64,000 bases of DNA from JAGNNV01 sp031412915 (GCA_031412915.1 JANODX010000134.1:5111-69110), one strand, 5' to 3'. Counted from the first letter of the stretch, positions 17,218 to 25,989 are shown. Numbers and translations: made by a program. The notes: generated from the letters alone by a model not told the origin.

Positions 17218-18541
17218 CGCGGGACTCTGCCTCCTGGTGGCGACCCTGGGCCGCAGCGCTGTCCCGACTCCGGCCCAGGACGTGGAGAACATCGTCATAG
17301 GCGGCGCGGGCGCGACCCGGGTCGCGATTGCTCCGTGTTCGGCAACCACCGAGCCCCTGCGGACGTCGTGCGGTGTGGTTCGCGAGGTCCTGAAGGCCGA
17401 CCTCGAGTTCGAGGGCTTCCAGTTGACCCCAGAGTCCCTGATGCGGTCTCTCCCCCCGGCGAACCCCAAGGCCCCGAACTTTCTTGATTGGAAATCCGTG
17501 GGCGCCCATATCCTCGTCACTTTCGAAGTCACGCAGGGGGGGACCGACTTCGCGGCCGAGACTCGGACATTCAGCGTGGATGGAAGCTCCCCGATCATGA
17601 GCAAGCGATACGCGGGAAAGGTGGACCCGGCGAGTCCCAACAGCTTCCGCGCTTTTGCCCATCAGGCCGCGGACGACATTCTGAGCCTGGCCTCCATCCA
17701 GGGTGTGACCAGGACTCGCCTCGTCTTCGTCTCCGATCGAGACCACCCCGATAAGAGGCGGAAAGAACTGTACATCGCCGACTATGACGGTTTTAACGTC
17801 CGCCAGGTTACGGTGAACCGCCAACTCTCGATCCTGCCGGGCTGGGCGCCCGGCGGGCGCGGCATCGTCTACACCTCCTATCGAAACGGCGATCCGCAGA
17901 TCTACCTCTCGTGGATCTTCGAGGGGCGGAGCGTTCCCAACGTCACGGGCGAGCGCTCGGGCACGCAGGCGTTCGCCGCGGTGGTGTCGCCGGATGGAAA
18001 GAAGATCGCGTACAGCGCGAACCGCACCGGCAACTTCGACATCTGGGTGGCGAACATCGATGGAACCGGCGCGCACAACCTCACCGGGACACCTGCCCAG
18101 GACACCGCTCCTTGCTGGAGCCCCTCCGGTCTGGAGATCGCCTTCACTTCCGGACGCAGCGGGTCAGCTCAACTGTGGGTGATGGATCAGGAGGGCCTTA
18201 ACCTCCGCCGGCTTTCGAGCGTTGGCAACTACAACGACGCCTGCGCCTGGAACCCCTCTCGAGAATTCGCGGAGATTGCCTACTCCTCGCGGCTCGAAGA
18301 CGGCGGCTTCGAAATCGCCGTTGTCGACCTCTCCACCGGTCAGGTTCGCCAGCTGACCACGGGCAAGGGGAGTTGCGAGTACCCATCCTGGGCTCCGAAC
18401 GGGAGGCATTTGGTCTTCTCGTGCAATCGCGGAGGAACCTGGCAACTTGCGCAGTCCGACCGCATTGGCGCGAAGCTGCGATCTATCGCGGTTGGGCCCG
18501 GGAACAGCGTCCAGGCCGATTGGGGGCAGGCGGCCAAATGA
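17192..18541 (+). CDS. tolB: TolB periplasmic beta-propeller protein
   Basis: TolB is the periplasmic component of the Tol system, normally binding Pal. A signal peptide of about 24-28 residues is followed by an N-terminal alpha/beta domain (about 35-165) and a six-bladed propeller with repeated ..SPDGKKIAY-, FDIWVAN-, AQLWVMD-type WD40-like PD40 blades. It starts 26 bases inside tolA, which implies tight coupling. The next gene is cpoB, and pal, usually in between, is absent. Confidence 0.92.
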   Translation: MRISSPFLSAGLCLLVATLGRSAVPTPAQDVENIVIGGAGATRVAIAPCSATTEPLRTSCGVVREVLKADLEFEGFQLTPESLMRSLPPANPKAPNFLDWKSVGAHILVTFEVTQGGTDFAAETRTFSVDGSSPIMSKRYAGKVDPASPNSFRAFAHQAADDILSLASIQGVTRTRLVFVSDRDHPDKRRKELYIADYDGFNVRQVTVNRQLSILPGWAPGGRGIVYTSYRNGDPQIYLSWIFEGRSVPNVTGERSGTQAFAAVVSPDGKKIAYSANRTGNFDIWVANIDGTGAHNLTGTPAQDTAPCWSPSGLEIAFTSGRSGSAQLWVMDQEGLNLRRLSSVGNYNDACAWNPSREFAEIAYSSRLEDGGFEIAVVDLSTGQVRQLTTGKGSCEYPSWAPNGRHLVFSCNRGGTWQLAQSDRIGAKLRSIAVGPGNSVQADWGQAAK

Positions 18542-18621
18542 GTTTGAAACCGAGGTGGACCCCATTCCAGCTCCATCGCCTCTATCATCGCTTCTTCTTC
18601 AACCCAAGGTCCTGAACCGTC

Positions 18622-19425
18622 ATGACTGATCACCGCCACACCTCACGCATTCTGGCCCTCACGCTCTCGTTCCTGGCCCTTCCCACCCTGGCCCGAGCCG
18701 ACAAGAAGGAGTTTTTGGCCCTCACCCAGCAGATCGCCACCCTTCAAGGCCAGGTCGCCGAAGCGGAACAAGCCCGGATCGAATCACAAAAAGAGCTCCG
18801 GCGAATGATGGACATCCTGGTGGACCAGTCGGCACTTCTGAAGAAGCTTCAGCAGGATCTGAGGATTCAAGACGAGCGGGCCATGGTGGCGATCAAAGAC
18901 CAGCAGGAGCGGCTAGCCGAGATTTCCGACCGCCTGCGCACGGCCCCGACGGTGCCCGCCACACCGCCGTCACAGGGGCTTACTCCGGGGCCTGGAACTC
19001 CACCCGGGCCGGGCGCGGTCCTGTCCCCGTCCCCCGGCCAGCCGCCCGCCATCGCGCCCCGCGACCTCTATCAACAGGCCTACAGTGATTTCGCGCGAAA
19101 GAACTACGAGCTTTCAATCCAGGGCTTTCAGGAGTACCTCCGCCTCTACCGTGATACGGATCTCGCGGACAACGCTCAGTACTGGGTTGGCGAATGCCTT
19201 CAGGCCCAGGCGAAATACGAGGATGCCGTGACCGCGTTCAATTCCCTCCTGCGCGACTTCGTGTCCAGCGACAAGATTCCCGACGCGCGGTACAAGAAAG
19301 GCGTCGCCCTGGAGGCTCTCGGACGCAAGGCGCAGGCGATTCTCGAATACCGATTCGTGGTCGAGCGCTTCCCCGGGTCGCCGGCCGCTCGTCTTGCCCG
19401 CGAGAAACTGGGCCAGCCCAACTAG
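18622..19425 (+). CDS. cpoB: CpoB/YbgF cell-division coordinator
   Basis: This periplasmic protein links Tol function with peptidoglycan synthesis at septation. The signal peptide ends near ALPTLARA (residue 26). A coiled coil (about 28-110) is followed by a Pro/Gly linker and C-terminal TPR repeats from about residue 145, including YSDFARKNYELSIQGF and later AKYEDAVTAF and ARYKKGVALEALGR. Length is normal (267). It follows tolB by 80 bases with no room for pal. Confidence 0.9.
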   Translation: MTDHRHTSRILALTLSFLALPTLARADKKEFLALTQQIATLQGQVAEAEQARIESQKELRRMMDILVDQSALLKKLQQDLRIQDERAMVAIKDQQERLAEISDRLRTAPTVPATPPSQGLTPGPGTPPGPGAVLSPSPGQPPAIAPRDLYQQAYSDFARKNYELSIQGFQEYLRLYRDTDLADNAQYWVGECLQAQAKYEDAVTAFNSLLRDFVSSDKIPDARYKKGVALEALGRKAQAILEYRFVVERFPGSPAARLAREKLGQPN

Positions 19426-19481
19426 ATCAGACTTCAGAATCTCCCCCAAAGCTACGACAGATAACCAATAAGGAAACTCCA

Positions 19482-19910
19482 ATGGCCTCCGTGAACAAAG
19501 TGACGCTCATCGGCAACGTCGGAAAAGATCCCGAGATCCGATATACCCAGTCGGGCGAGCCCATCGCCAATTTCTCCCTGGCGACCAGCGAGAACTGGAC
19601 CGACAAGTCGGGCCAGAAGCAGGAGAAGACCGAATGGCATCGGGTCGAGGTGTTCGGAAAGACCGCTCAGATTGTGCGCGACTACGTCACGAAAGGGAAA
19701 CCGCTCTATGTCGAGGGCTCCATCAAGTACGACGAATACACCGACAAGGACGGGATCAAACGAAACGTCACGAAGATCCGGGTCAGCGGATTCAACTCGC
19801 GGATCGTGCTCCTCGGCTCACGTGGCGAGGGGGCCCCTCGGCCGAGCACGCCGGCCGAATCCGGACCATCCGAGGACTTTCAGGCCTCGGATGAGGACGT
19901 GCCCTTCTGA
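19482..19910 (+). CDS. ssb: Single-stranded DNA-binding protein
   Basis: This SSB coats single-stranded DNA in replication and repair. The OB fold starts with MASVNKVTLIGNVGKDPEIR, continues through WHRVEVFGKTAQI and ends in a short disordered tail. The C-terminal tip DEDVPF matches the acidic interaction motif (DDDIPF in E. coli) that recruits partners. It is 142 residues, a typical length. It follows cpoB by 56 bases and may be in the tol transcript. The upstream in-frame extension is not SSB-like. Confidence 0.96.
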   Translation: MASVNKVTLIGNVGKDPEIRYTQSGEPIANFSLATSENWTDKSGQKQEKTEWHRVEVFGKTAQIVRDYVTKGKPLYVEGSIKYDEYTDKDGIKRNVTKIRVSGFNSRIVLLGSRGEGAPRPSTPAESGPSEDFQASDEDVPF

Positions 19911-20019
19911 CCGGCCCTTCTGATTGGGTTGACGCAAACCATTCCTCTCGTCCACACTATTCGCCTCGCGCTCCCTTCTTCGGATTTCCCGGCCGCACCT
20001 CCGCCGACCAGTTGGCTCA

Positions 20020-21093
20020 TTGTCATTTCTAGCAGCGATTGAGACGCTTCCGGCCCCGTTCAAACACAGCCAAGCCGAGGTCACCGCCGAGGTCCTGGCC
20101 TGGCTCTCGCGGATCAATGCCAGTGTGGAGCCGCGTGCGGTCGAGCGCCTGTTCTCCCGCGCCGGGATTTCGACACGGTCCTCGCTAAGACCCCTCCCTG
20201 AGGTTTTCCTGGAGGCGACGTTCGCGGACCGCAACGCAGTCTATCGGGAGGCGATGATTCGAACTGGCATCGACCTCGCCTGCCTCACGCTTGCCCACGC
20301 CCGTCTCGATGAAATCGACTTTCTGGTCTCGAGCTCCTGCACTGGATTCATGATTCCAGCGGTCGATGCGCACATCGCAAACGCACTCCGTCTCGGCCCG
20401 CGGCTGGCCCGCCTCCCCATCACCGAGGCGGGATGCGCCGGAGGCGCCGTGGCCCTGGCCCGCGCCACCGACTACCTCACCGCCCACCCCCGCGCCGCCG
20501 CCTTGGTGATCGCGCTCGAGTTTTCCTCCCTCACCCTCCAGGCCCGGGACCCCTCCCCGACCAACTTGGTGGCCGCCGCGATATTCGCCGACGGAGCCGC
20601 GGCCGCCGTCCTGCTGGGGGCTGAGCATCCGGGTGCGGGTGTGGCTTCAACCGAGTTGGTGGCGGCGGCCAGCTTCTTCATGGCGGACAGCCTTGGCTCG
20701 ATGGGCTACGACGTGGTGGAAAGCGGACTGAAGCTCGTTCTCGACAAGCGCTTGCCCGACACGCTGCGCGGCCGCCTTCGCCCCATGGTGCTCGAGTTCC
20801 TGGGCGAAAACGCGGTTTCGTTCGAGCAAGTGGCGGCCTTCGCCGTGCATCCAGGAGGGCGAAAAGTCCTCGATGTCGCCGCGGAGGATCTCGGTCTCTC
20901 GGCAGCCCACCTTGAGTCCTCTCGGTCCGTCCTGTCTGAACTCGGGAACATGAGTTCGGCCACGATCCTGTTCGTCCTAAGTCGCGCTCTCGCGACCCTC
21001 GGGCGCGGGGAGTTCGCGCTCGGGATCGGCTTCGGTCCAGGCTTTGCGATCGAGCTGAGCCTCTGGCGAGGCCTGGGCGCGAGGTCGGCCTAG
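20020..21093 (+). CDS. Type III polyketide synthase (chalcone/stilbene synthase family)
   Basis: It is predicted to condense acyl-CoA starters with malonyl-CoA into alkylresorcinols or alkylpyrones. The catalytic triad is complete: Cys107 in SSSCTGFMIP, His277 in AVHPGGRKVL and Asn310 in ELGNMSSAT. Length (357) is normal. TTG at 20020 is the best start in frame and leaves the usual short N-terminal lead, but no ribosome-binding site is obvious. The FAD-dependent reductase 64 bases downstream is a frequent partner of bacterial type III PKS genes. The lipid product is not predictable from sequence alone. Confidence 0.9.
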   Translation: MSFLAAIETLPAPFKHSQAEVTAEVLAWLSRINASVEPRAVERLFSRAGISTRSSLRPLPEVFLEATFADRNAVYREAMIRTGIDLACLTLAHARLDEIDFLVSSSCTGFMIPAVDAHIANALRLGPRLARLPITEAGCAGGAVALARATDYLTAHPRAAALVIALEFSSLTLQARDPSPTNLVAAAIFADGAAAAVLLGAEHPGAGVASTELVAAASFFMADSLGSMGYDVVESGLKLVLDKRLPDTLRGRLRPMVLEFLGENAVSFEQVAAFAVHPGGRKVLDVAAEDLGLSAAHLESSRSVLSELGNMSSATILFVLSRALATLGRGEFALGIGFGPGFAIELSLWRGLGARSA

Positions 21094-21157
21094 ATGAGCC
21101 TGCGCGCCGCACGTCGCCTCTGCGAAACCCAACGCCCCGCGCGCCGCGTCCGATCTG

Positions 21158-22342
21158 ATGTCTGACGAGAGAGCCGATGTGCTCGTGATCGGCGGCGGAC
21201 CCGCCGGGTCCACGGCCGCCTTTCAGCTGGCCGCCGCGGGCCTGGATGTTCTGCTTGTGGACCGCGCGGTCTTTCCCCGGGACAAGGTTTGCGGCGAAAG
21301 CCTCTCGCCCGGCGCGATCGCCCGGCTCAGAGCGATCGGCATGTGGACCCCTGAAGGTCGGGCGCCGGATCCTTCACCGAGCGCGCGGCCCCCCTCCATG
21401 CCGGTCCGCGGGATGCGCATCCGTTCGCCGCAGGGGACCGCCTTCATAGGACACTACAAGGACGCGGCGGGCCCGGGCCTGGTCATCCGACGCCTTTCCT
21501 TCGACGCCGAGCTCCTGGCGCGGGCGCGCTCGCGCGGGACGCGCGTCAGGGAGGGGGTGGAGGCGGTGCGCGCGGACCACTCATCACGTGGCCGGGCCAT
21601 CGTGGAGGCGCGGGAGATCGGCAGCTCCCACCGCTTTCTTATCGAGGCCAAGAGGGTGCTCGTCTGTGACGGACGACGGAGTTTTCTCGCTCGGGACCTG
21701 GGCTTTATCGAACGGAGAGAGTCGTCGGGAGAAAGGTCCCGATTTGCGGTGCGCGCGCATTGCGAGGGTGTCGCGGACCTCACCGACCTGGCCGAGATGC
21801 ATGTCGGCCACGGCGGCTACTGCGGGGTGGCGCCGCTCTCCCCGACGTCCGCCAACATCTGCTACGTCCGCTTCGCGGACCGTCTCGACCTGTCTCCGAA
21901 GACCCTGGAAACCGACTTCCGACGCGACCTCCAAGCTTTCTCGAACGTCGTCGGTCGGCTGGCGCGCGCGTGTGTCCAAGGCCAGATTCGAGTCGCGGGA
22001 CCGCTTCGCCTGACCTCGAAAAGGCAATTCCAAGGGCCGTATCTCGCCTGCGGCGACACGACCGGCTTCTTGGACCCCTTCACCGGCGAAGGTATCGCTC
22101 ATGCAATCGCGAGCGCCGTGCTCGGGGCTGAAGCCGTGCGCGACTCGCTCGCCGGGCGCACTCAGTCCTTCCGTCGATATGAGCAAAGACTTCGGTCCCT
22201 CCGCCGGGTGAAGGGCGGGGCGGCTCTCCTGCTCTTCGGGCTGGTCTCTCGCCCGTCTTTGGCGAACGCGGCGGCCATGGTGTTTTCCCGAATGCCCGGC
22301 CTCGGAAACGCCGTCGTCCAGTTGTTCGGCGATCAGGTGTAG
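21158..22342 (+). CDS. FAD-dependent oxidoreductase (geranylgeranyl-reductase/tryptophan-halogenase-like)
   Basis: This is a flavoprotein monooxygenase/reductase of 394 residues. The Rossmann dinucleotide loop IGGGPAGST lies at 11-19, the RDKVCGESLSP motif at about 41-51 and the second FAD motif CGDTTGFLDPFTGEGI at about 298-313. Such enzymes reduce isoprenoid chains or oxidise polyketides. Together with the preceding type III PKS it probably tailors a phenolic or pyrone lipid. A methyltransferase commonly found in such clusters is missing here. Confidence 0.85.
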   Translation: MSDERADVLVIGGGPAGSTAAFQLAAAGLDVLLVDRAVFPRDKVCGESLSPGAIARLRAIGMWTPEGRAPDPSPSARPPSMPVRGMRIRSPQGTAFIGHYKDAAGPGLVIRRLSFDAELLARARSRGTRVREGVEAVRADHSSRGRAIVEAREIGSSHRFLIEAKRVLVCDGRRSFLARDLGFIERRESSGERSRFAVRAHCEGVADLTDLAEMHVGHGGYCGVAPLSPTSANICYVRFADRLDLSPKTLETDFRRDLQAFSNVVGRLARACVQGQIRVAGPLRLTSKRQFQGPYLACGDTTGFLDPFTGEGIAHAIASAVLGAEAVRDSLAGRTQSFRRYEQRLRSLRRVKGGAALLLFGLVSRPSLANAAAMVFSRMPGLGNAVVQLFGDQV

Positions 22343-22377
22343 CGGAAGCTCCAAACCCGGAGAGACCGCCGTTTTTC

Positions 22378-22406
22378 TTGATTGAACACGCGAGATCGCG
22401 GATAAT
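22378..22406 (+). promoter_or_regulatory. Sigma-70-like promoter for tRNA-Lys
   Basis: TTGATT (22378-22383) and GATAAT (22401-22406) are separated by 17 bases, and the expected transcription start is about 35 bases before the tRNA. This is the clearest promoter match near the tRNA gene. Confidence 0.6.
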
Positions 22407-22447
22407 CCACGTTCGCGATCAGGAAGGCTTTCCCCTGGCGCGGCAGG

Positions 22448-22522
22448 GGCCCGCTAGCTCAATGGTAGAGCAGAAGACTCTTAATCTTTTGGTTGGAGGT
22501 TCAAGTCCTCCGCGGGTCACCA
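22448..22522 (+). tRNA. tRNA-Lys (anticodon CUU)
   Basis: The cloverleaf can be folded by hand: acceptor GGCCCGC with GCGGGTC (one G-U pair), D arm GCTC/GAGC, anticodon stem GAAGA/TCTTT with loop CTCTTAA giving anticodon CTT, and T arm GGAGG/CCTCC with loop TTCAAGT. The discriminator is A and the 3' CCA is encoded (22520-22522). It reads AAG lysine codons. Confidence 0.97.
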
Positions 22523-22728
22523 CTCGTTCAGGCGTGAGAAGGGCCGATGTCTCCCCTCGGCGGTACGGGCAGCGAGTGTCGTGCTGCGCGATCACCGCGG
22601 AACCTTGGTCAGGCGGACTCGATGCCGATTGGCCTTCGGCGAATGCCCAGGGCGCGGGAGTCCTTCGGCCGCTCCAAGACACTGTTGCCTGAAGCAGCGC
22701 TCACGGCGAGTTTGGACCAACGGAGTCT

Positions 22729-22980
22729 CTAGGGCGCGGGTGCTGGCCCGAACAAGAACAACTCCATCTCTTCGCGGAGTTTGCGGCGCGCATCCGGGTC
22801 GGCCATTGAGAGGCCGTAGTGGTTCATGATCGTGCGGGATTGCTCCTGCCACATGTCCCAGGCCTGCTTCGAAATCGATGCGTAGATGCGTTGGCCCAGA
22901 GGGCTCGAAAATGGGGGCTTGTCCAGCCCGGGAAGCTCGGCGCAGAGTTTGACGCAGTGGACTTTGTATTCGTTGGTCAT
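22729..22980 (-). CDS. YggX-like Fe(II)-trafficking/oxidative damage protection protein
   Basis: The 83-residue protein matches the YggX family: a Cys near the N-terminus, PLGQRIYASISKQAWDMW, and the C-terminal ARRKLREEMELFLF helix. Family members protect Fe-S enzymes and move labile iron. It is shorter at the C-terminus than E. coli YggX (91 residues). ATG 22978-22980 overlaps the yceH stop (ATGA), giving a coupled pair. Confidence 0.87.
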   Translation of the reverse strand: MTNEYKVHCVKLCAELPGLDKPPFSSPLGQRIYASISKQAWDMWQEQSRTIMNHYGLSMADPDARRKLREEMELFLFGPAPAP

Positions 22981-23636
22981 GACTTCCCGAGGTCTAAGGT
23001 CTTGTGAACGGTGAGCAGGGCGACAACGCGTTCGAGTTCGCGCACCCGGCGATTCAGGTCTGCGATCCTTGTCACCACATCCTCGCCCTCGTCCGCCGCA
23101 TATCGGCGAATCGCGGGAGTGGGCTCCTCTTCGGACGGCGCGCCACCGACGAGCTGAGCCCAGCGGGCCTCTTTCTGGCCGGGCAGCCTTGGCAGCTCGC
23201 AAACCAGAGGCTCGGGCGCGGCGGCGAGCGAGACGAGGGCGTCCTCAAGTTCGCCGATGCTGGCGAAAGCGTGGAGCCGTTCGCTGCGGCTACGCAACTC
23301 CCCTGGGGTCTGAGGACCGCGCAGAAGCAGCAAGGTCATGACCGCCTTGCGGCCCGGATTCAGGTCCCAGAGGTGGTCCAGGCTGTGGCGCCAGCGCGTC
23401 ACCCGGACGCCTTCGGTTCGCGAAACCAGCGTGTCCTGGAGGAGCTGCCGGAGCGTCCCGTGGACCCCGCCCTCCGACATCTCCGTGACCGGCTCCCGCG
23501 CGGTTTTTTGATTGCAGGCCTGAATCAAGGAATTGACGGTCAGGGGATACAGGTCCGGTGTCGTCTGTTCCTTCTCGAGGAGAGCGCCCAGCACACGAAT
23601 CTCCGCGGGTTCCAGAGACCGAGCGATCCTTTGCAC
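22977..23636 (-). CDS. YceH/DUF480 family protein
   Basis: The protein belongs to the YceH family of winged-helix proteins. The characteristic EIRVLGALLEKEQTTPDLYP and SLIQACNQKTAREPV blocks lie near the N-terminus, and RGPQTPGELRSRSERLHAF near the middle. The C-terminal coiled segment (RIADLNRRVRELERVVALL) is typical. The cellular function of the family is poorly known. GTG 23634-23636 is the start. It is coupled with the yggX-like gene. Confidence 0.88.
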   Translation of the reverse strand: MQRIARSLEPAEIRVLGALLEKEQTTPDLYPLTVNSLIQACNQKTAREPVTEMSEGGVHGTLRQLLQDTLVSRTEGVRVTRWRHSLDHLWDLNPGRKAVMTLLLLRGPQTPGELRSRSERLHAFASIGELEDALVSLAAAPEPLVCELPRLPGQKEARWAQLVGGAPSEEEPTPAIRRYAADEGEDVVTRIADLNRRVRELERVVALLTVHKTLDLGKS

Positions 23637-23674
23637 GGGATCAGCTTATCCGAGCGAGGCGCAGGCGCACGCGA

Positions 23675-24286
23675 TTACTTCAGAGTCCAGTGTTTGAGGT
23701 ACCGCTCCACCAAATCGGACTCGGGGACGCGAATCGCGCGCGCGTATTCGATCAGGAACCCTCGGGCAAACACTCGACCCGGCAGGGCCGCGTGCCGGTC
23801 CTCCTCGAGAGCCCGGAGGAATCGGCCCCCGACTTTGCTCAGCGCCGCAATCTGGTCGATCGAGAGCCCACGCTGCTCCCGCAGCGCCCTCAGGACACTG
23901 CCGGTCACGAGTTCAGGAACCCTTATAGGCTGAGCAGCGGCCTCATGGCTTGGGGGAGACGAAGGAGCCTCCTGAGCAGCCGGCTGGCCGTCCCCGATCC
24001 GAACCGGGGGTGGGGCGAACTCGGTCTCCGGCGCCGGACCAGCACTTGGTCCGCGGGACCCAAGGTGCAGGTCGTAGTCGCGACGCGCGCTGGGGTTCGA
24101 GAGTGATCCATAGGCCTCCTCGACCAGCGCGAGCATGTGAGCCCTCTCGTCCGCGTCCAGGAAGCCATACGTTGGGGTGGACTCTCCAGAATACAGGCTT
24201 CTGGCGAACCGGTAGGCCGCCTGGATCTGGCCCGATCCCACGTGGGGTGCGACTCCGAGAATCTCGTAGTAGTTCTTCTTCTTCAA
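23675..24286 (-). CDS. J-like domain fused to RodZ-type helix-turn-helix
   Basis: Residues 5-75 resemble a DnaJ J-domain (NYYEILGVAP, later EEAYGSLSNPSARRDYDLHL), but the HPD tripeptide needed to stimulate DnaK is replaced by a Gly-Ser-Gly stretch. A Pro/Ala-rich linker follows. Residues about 128-195 form an XRE/RodZ-like HTH (LREQRGLSIDQIAALSKV, then LPGRVFARGFLIEYARAI). No transmembrane helix follows, unlike true RodZ. It lies 21 bases downstream of a MinD/FlhG-like ATPase, so the two probably work together. Function unknown; a polarity or localisation adaptor is a guess. Confidence 0.7.
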   Translation of the reverse strand: MKKKNYYEILGVAPHVGSGQIQAAYRFARSLYSGESTPTYGFLDADERAHMLALVEEAYGSLSNPSARRDYDLHLGSRGPSAGPAPETEFAPPPVRIGDGQPAAQEAPSSPPSHEAAAQPIRVPELVTGSVLRALREQRGLSIDQIAALSKVGGRFLRALEEDRHAALPGRVFARGFLIEYARAIRVPESDLVERYLKHWTLK

Positions 24287-24307
24287 GGGTGAGACCTATC
24301 CGCCTGG

Positions 24308-25252
24308 CTAGAAAATGGGAGACTGGTCGGCTCGACGAAGCAGATTCCGGGTGAGCCTGCGGATGTCCTCGGCGGCCCGCGATCGACTCGCCTCCACCAT
24401 GAACATCTTCCCGCGCCGCAACGTCCGCCATACCGCATCGTCGTAGTGAACGAAGCCCGCATACGACATCGGGAGCCCGAAGTGCCGCCGAATCACGGCC
24501 GTGGTCTGGGCGCCGAACTTGCGGTCTGCTTCGTCACGCGCCTGGTTGGTGACCAGGGTGAGGGTCATCTCTTCGAGGAGCGCACGCGCAGCGCCAAGAA
24601 GCCCAGGGTCCACCGCCTCGATCTCGCGGAGAAAGTCCGACACCGCCTTGACCCGGGACGACCCCACCCCCGAATCGAGGCTGATCAAGCGGCGGCGGAC
24701 TTCGTTCGAAGGCAGTCTCTGGATCAGGCGCTTCAGGCACAAGGTCCGCAACAGGCTGACTATGTTCTCAAGGGAACTCGGTTCGGGCACGCAGACGAAT
24801 ACTTTCAGGTCCGCCAGATCCATAGCCTCCACGGTTTCGGTGGAGACCCCCGCTCCAAGATCGAGCAAGACCCGATCGACGGGCAAGGCGCGGAGCGCGG
24901 TTGACAGCCGGGAGGCCCACCCCGCGGGCAGCGCACCGGTCCCCTCGTCCACTCGACCGCCGATAAGGCGGAGATTCGGATACGGAGTCGGCGTCGCGTA
25001 TTCGTCGGCAACGATGCCGCCTCCCCGAATCAGGTCCAAGAGAGAGCGTGGCGCCGGTGACATACCCAGACAAGTATGGAGGTTCGCGCCGCCGAAATCG
25101 GCGTCGACCAGAACGACACGCTGCCCCAATCTCGAAAGTTGAAACCCCACCGACGCGGTCAGTGCGCTCTTGCCGGTTCCGCCCTTGCCGCCTCCAAAGG
25201 CCCACACTTCGAATTTTGGCGATTCTTCGGCGAGTGGCTCTGTTTCCTTCAA
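24308..25252 (-). CDS. MinD/FlhG-like P-loop ATPase
   Basis: This is a ParA/MinD superfamily ATPase of 314 residues. The deviant Walker A GGGKGGTGKSALTAS is at about 20-34 and the A' motif VVLVDADFGGANLHT at about 46-60. In place of the usual DTPAG it has LLDLGAGVSTET, as seen in FlhG-like proteins. A long C-terminal part (from 160) includes basic segments. No flagellar genes are nearby; its partner is the J-like/HTH fusion just downstream. It diverges from the EF-hand-like lipoprotein by 70 bases. Role as a spatial regulator is inferred. Confidence 0.78.
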   Translation of the reverse strand: MKETEPLAEESPKFEVWAFGGGKGGTGKSALTASVGFQLSRLGQRVVLVDADFGGANLHTCLGMSPAPRSLLDLIRGGGIVADEYATPTPYPNLRLIGGRVDEGTGALPAGWASRLSTALRALPVDRVLLDLGAGVSTETVEAMDLADLKVFVCVPEPSSLENIVSLLRTLCLKRLIQRLPSNEVRRRLISLDSGVGSSRVKAVSDFLREIEAVDPGLLGAARALLEEMTLTLVTNQARDEADRKFGAQTTAVIRRHFGLPMSYAGFVHYDDAVWRTLRRGKMFMVEASRSRAAEDIRRLTRNLLRRADQSPIF

Positions 25253-25322
25253 TGGCGGGAGTCTCTCTTGGCTCGGCGGGGGGCGTCTCTTCTTCCACTC
25301 GGTGTGTTGTTATCATTCAAGG

Positions 25323-25970
25323 GTGCGTCTCTCGATTTTCGTCGGCGTCGGGTTGGCCACAACCGCTTGCGGGATCGGCTCTGAGCCGCCGAAGCCGGAC
25401 CTTCCTCCCTGGAAGATGACGAGGGACGCGAGCGGCGTCGAGGTGAGGCTACTCGAAAAGCTCCCGTACACTTATCTCTACGCGCTCGACGGGACACTGA
25501 GGGAGATCAGGTTCGATGGCAACGGGGACCGTAAGCCAGACGTGTTCGCTTATTTCTCGGGCCGGACGACGCCGGATCGACTCGAGATCGACGACAACCA
25601 CGACGGCAAGCTGGATCGATGGGAGGAATATAGCCAGGCCGGCGTGATGACGCGATTCGCCACTTCGGCCCGGGGAGGATCGCCCGACCGTTACGTGGAG
25701 ATCGACCCAGTTACGAAGGCCACGACTCAGGTCGAGAACGACGCCGACCACGATGGGCATCGCGAGCGGCTGGAGATCTACAAGGACGGCTCCCTGGTCC
25801 GTGTGGAGATCGATACCAATGACGACGGCAAGCGGGACCGTTTTCAGGACTGGAGTGCTGGTCGTCTGGTCAGCGAGGAGATCGACCGCGACGGCGATGG
25901 CCGGGCCGATGTTCGAATCCTGCGGGCCAGGTCCGGAGCCATTTCGAGGGTCGAACGCCTGGCGAAGTAG
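25323..25970 (+). CDS. EF-hand-like repeat lipoprotein, cassette copy 1
   Basis: No named family is recognised. The GTG at 25323 gives a lipoprotein signal with lipobox LATTAC (Cys at about residue 16). The mature part holds at least five Asp/Asn-rich loops of the DxNxDGxxD type (DGNGDRKPD, DDNHDGKLD, DADHDGHRE, DTNDDGKRD, DRDGDGRAD), resembling dockerin or EF-hand calcium loops spaced about 20-45 residues apart. It directly precedes an O-antigen-ligase-like gene. A paralog with the same order lies at 34528-35232. Calcium binding is inferred from the motifs. Confidence 0.7.
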   Translation: MRLSIFVGVGLATTACGIGSEPPKPDLPPWKMTRDASGVEVRLLEKLPYTYLYALDGTLREIRFDGNGDRKPDVFAYFSGRTTPDRLEIDDNHDGKLDRWEEYSQAGVMTRFATSARGGSPDRYVEIDPVTKATTQVENDADHDGHRERLEIYKDGSLVRVEIDTNDDGKRDRFQDWSAGRLVSEEIDRDGDGRADVRILRARSGAISRVERLAK

Positions 25971-25989
25971 GCAGGCGAACTCGGTCTCC

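Noticed and set aside
22523..22728. Search for a second tRNA or small RNA after tRNA-Lys
   Set aside because: No cloverleaf, no T-run terminator and no open frame with family features was seen in these about 200 bases.
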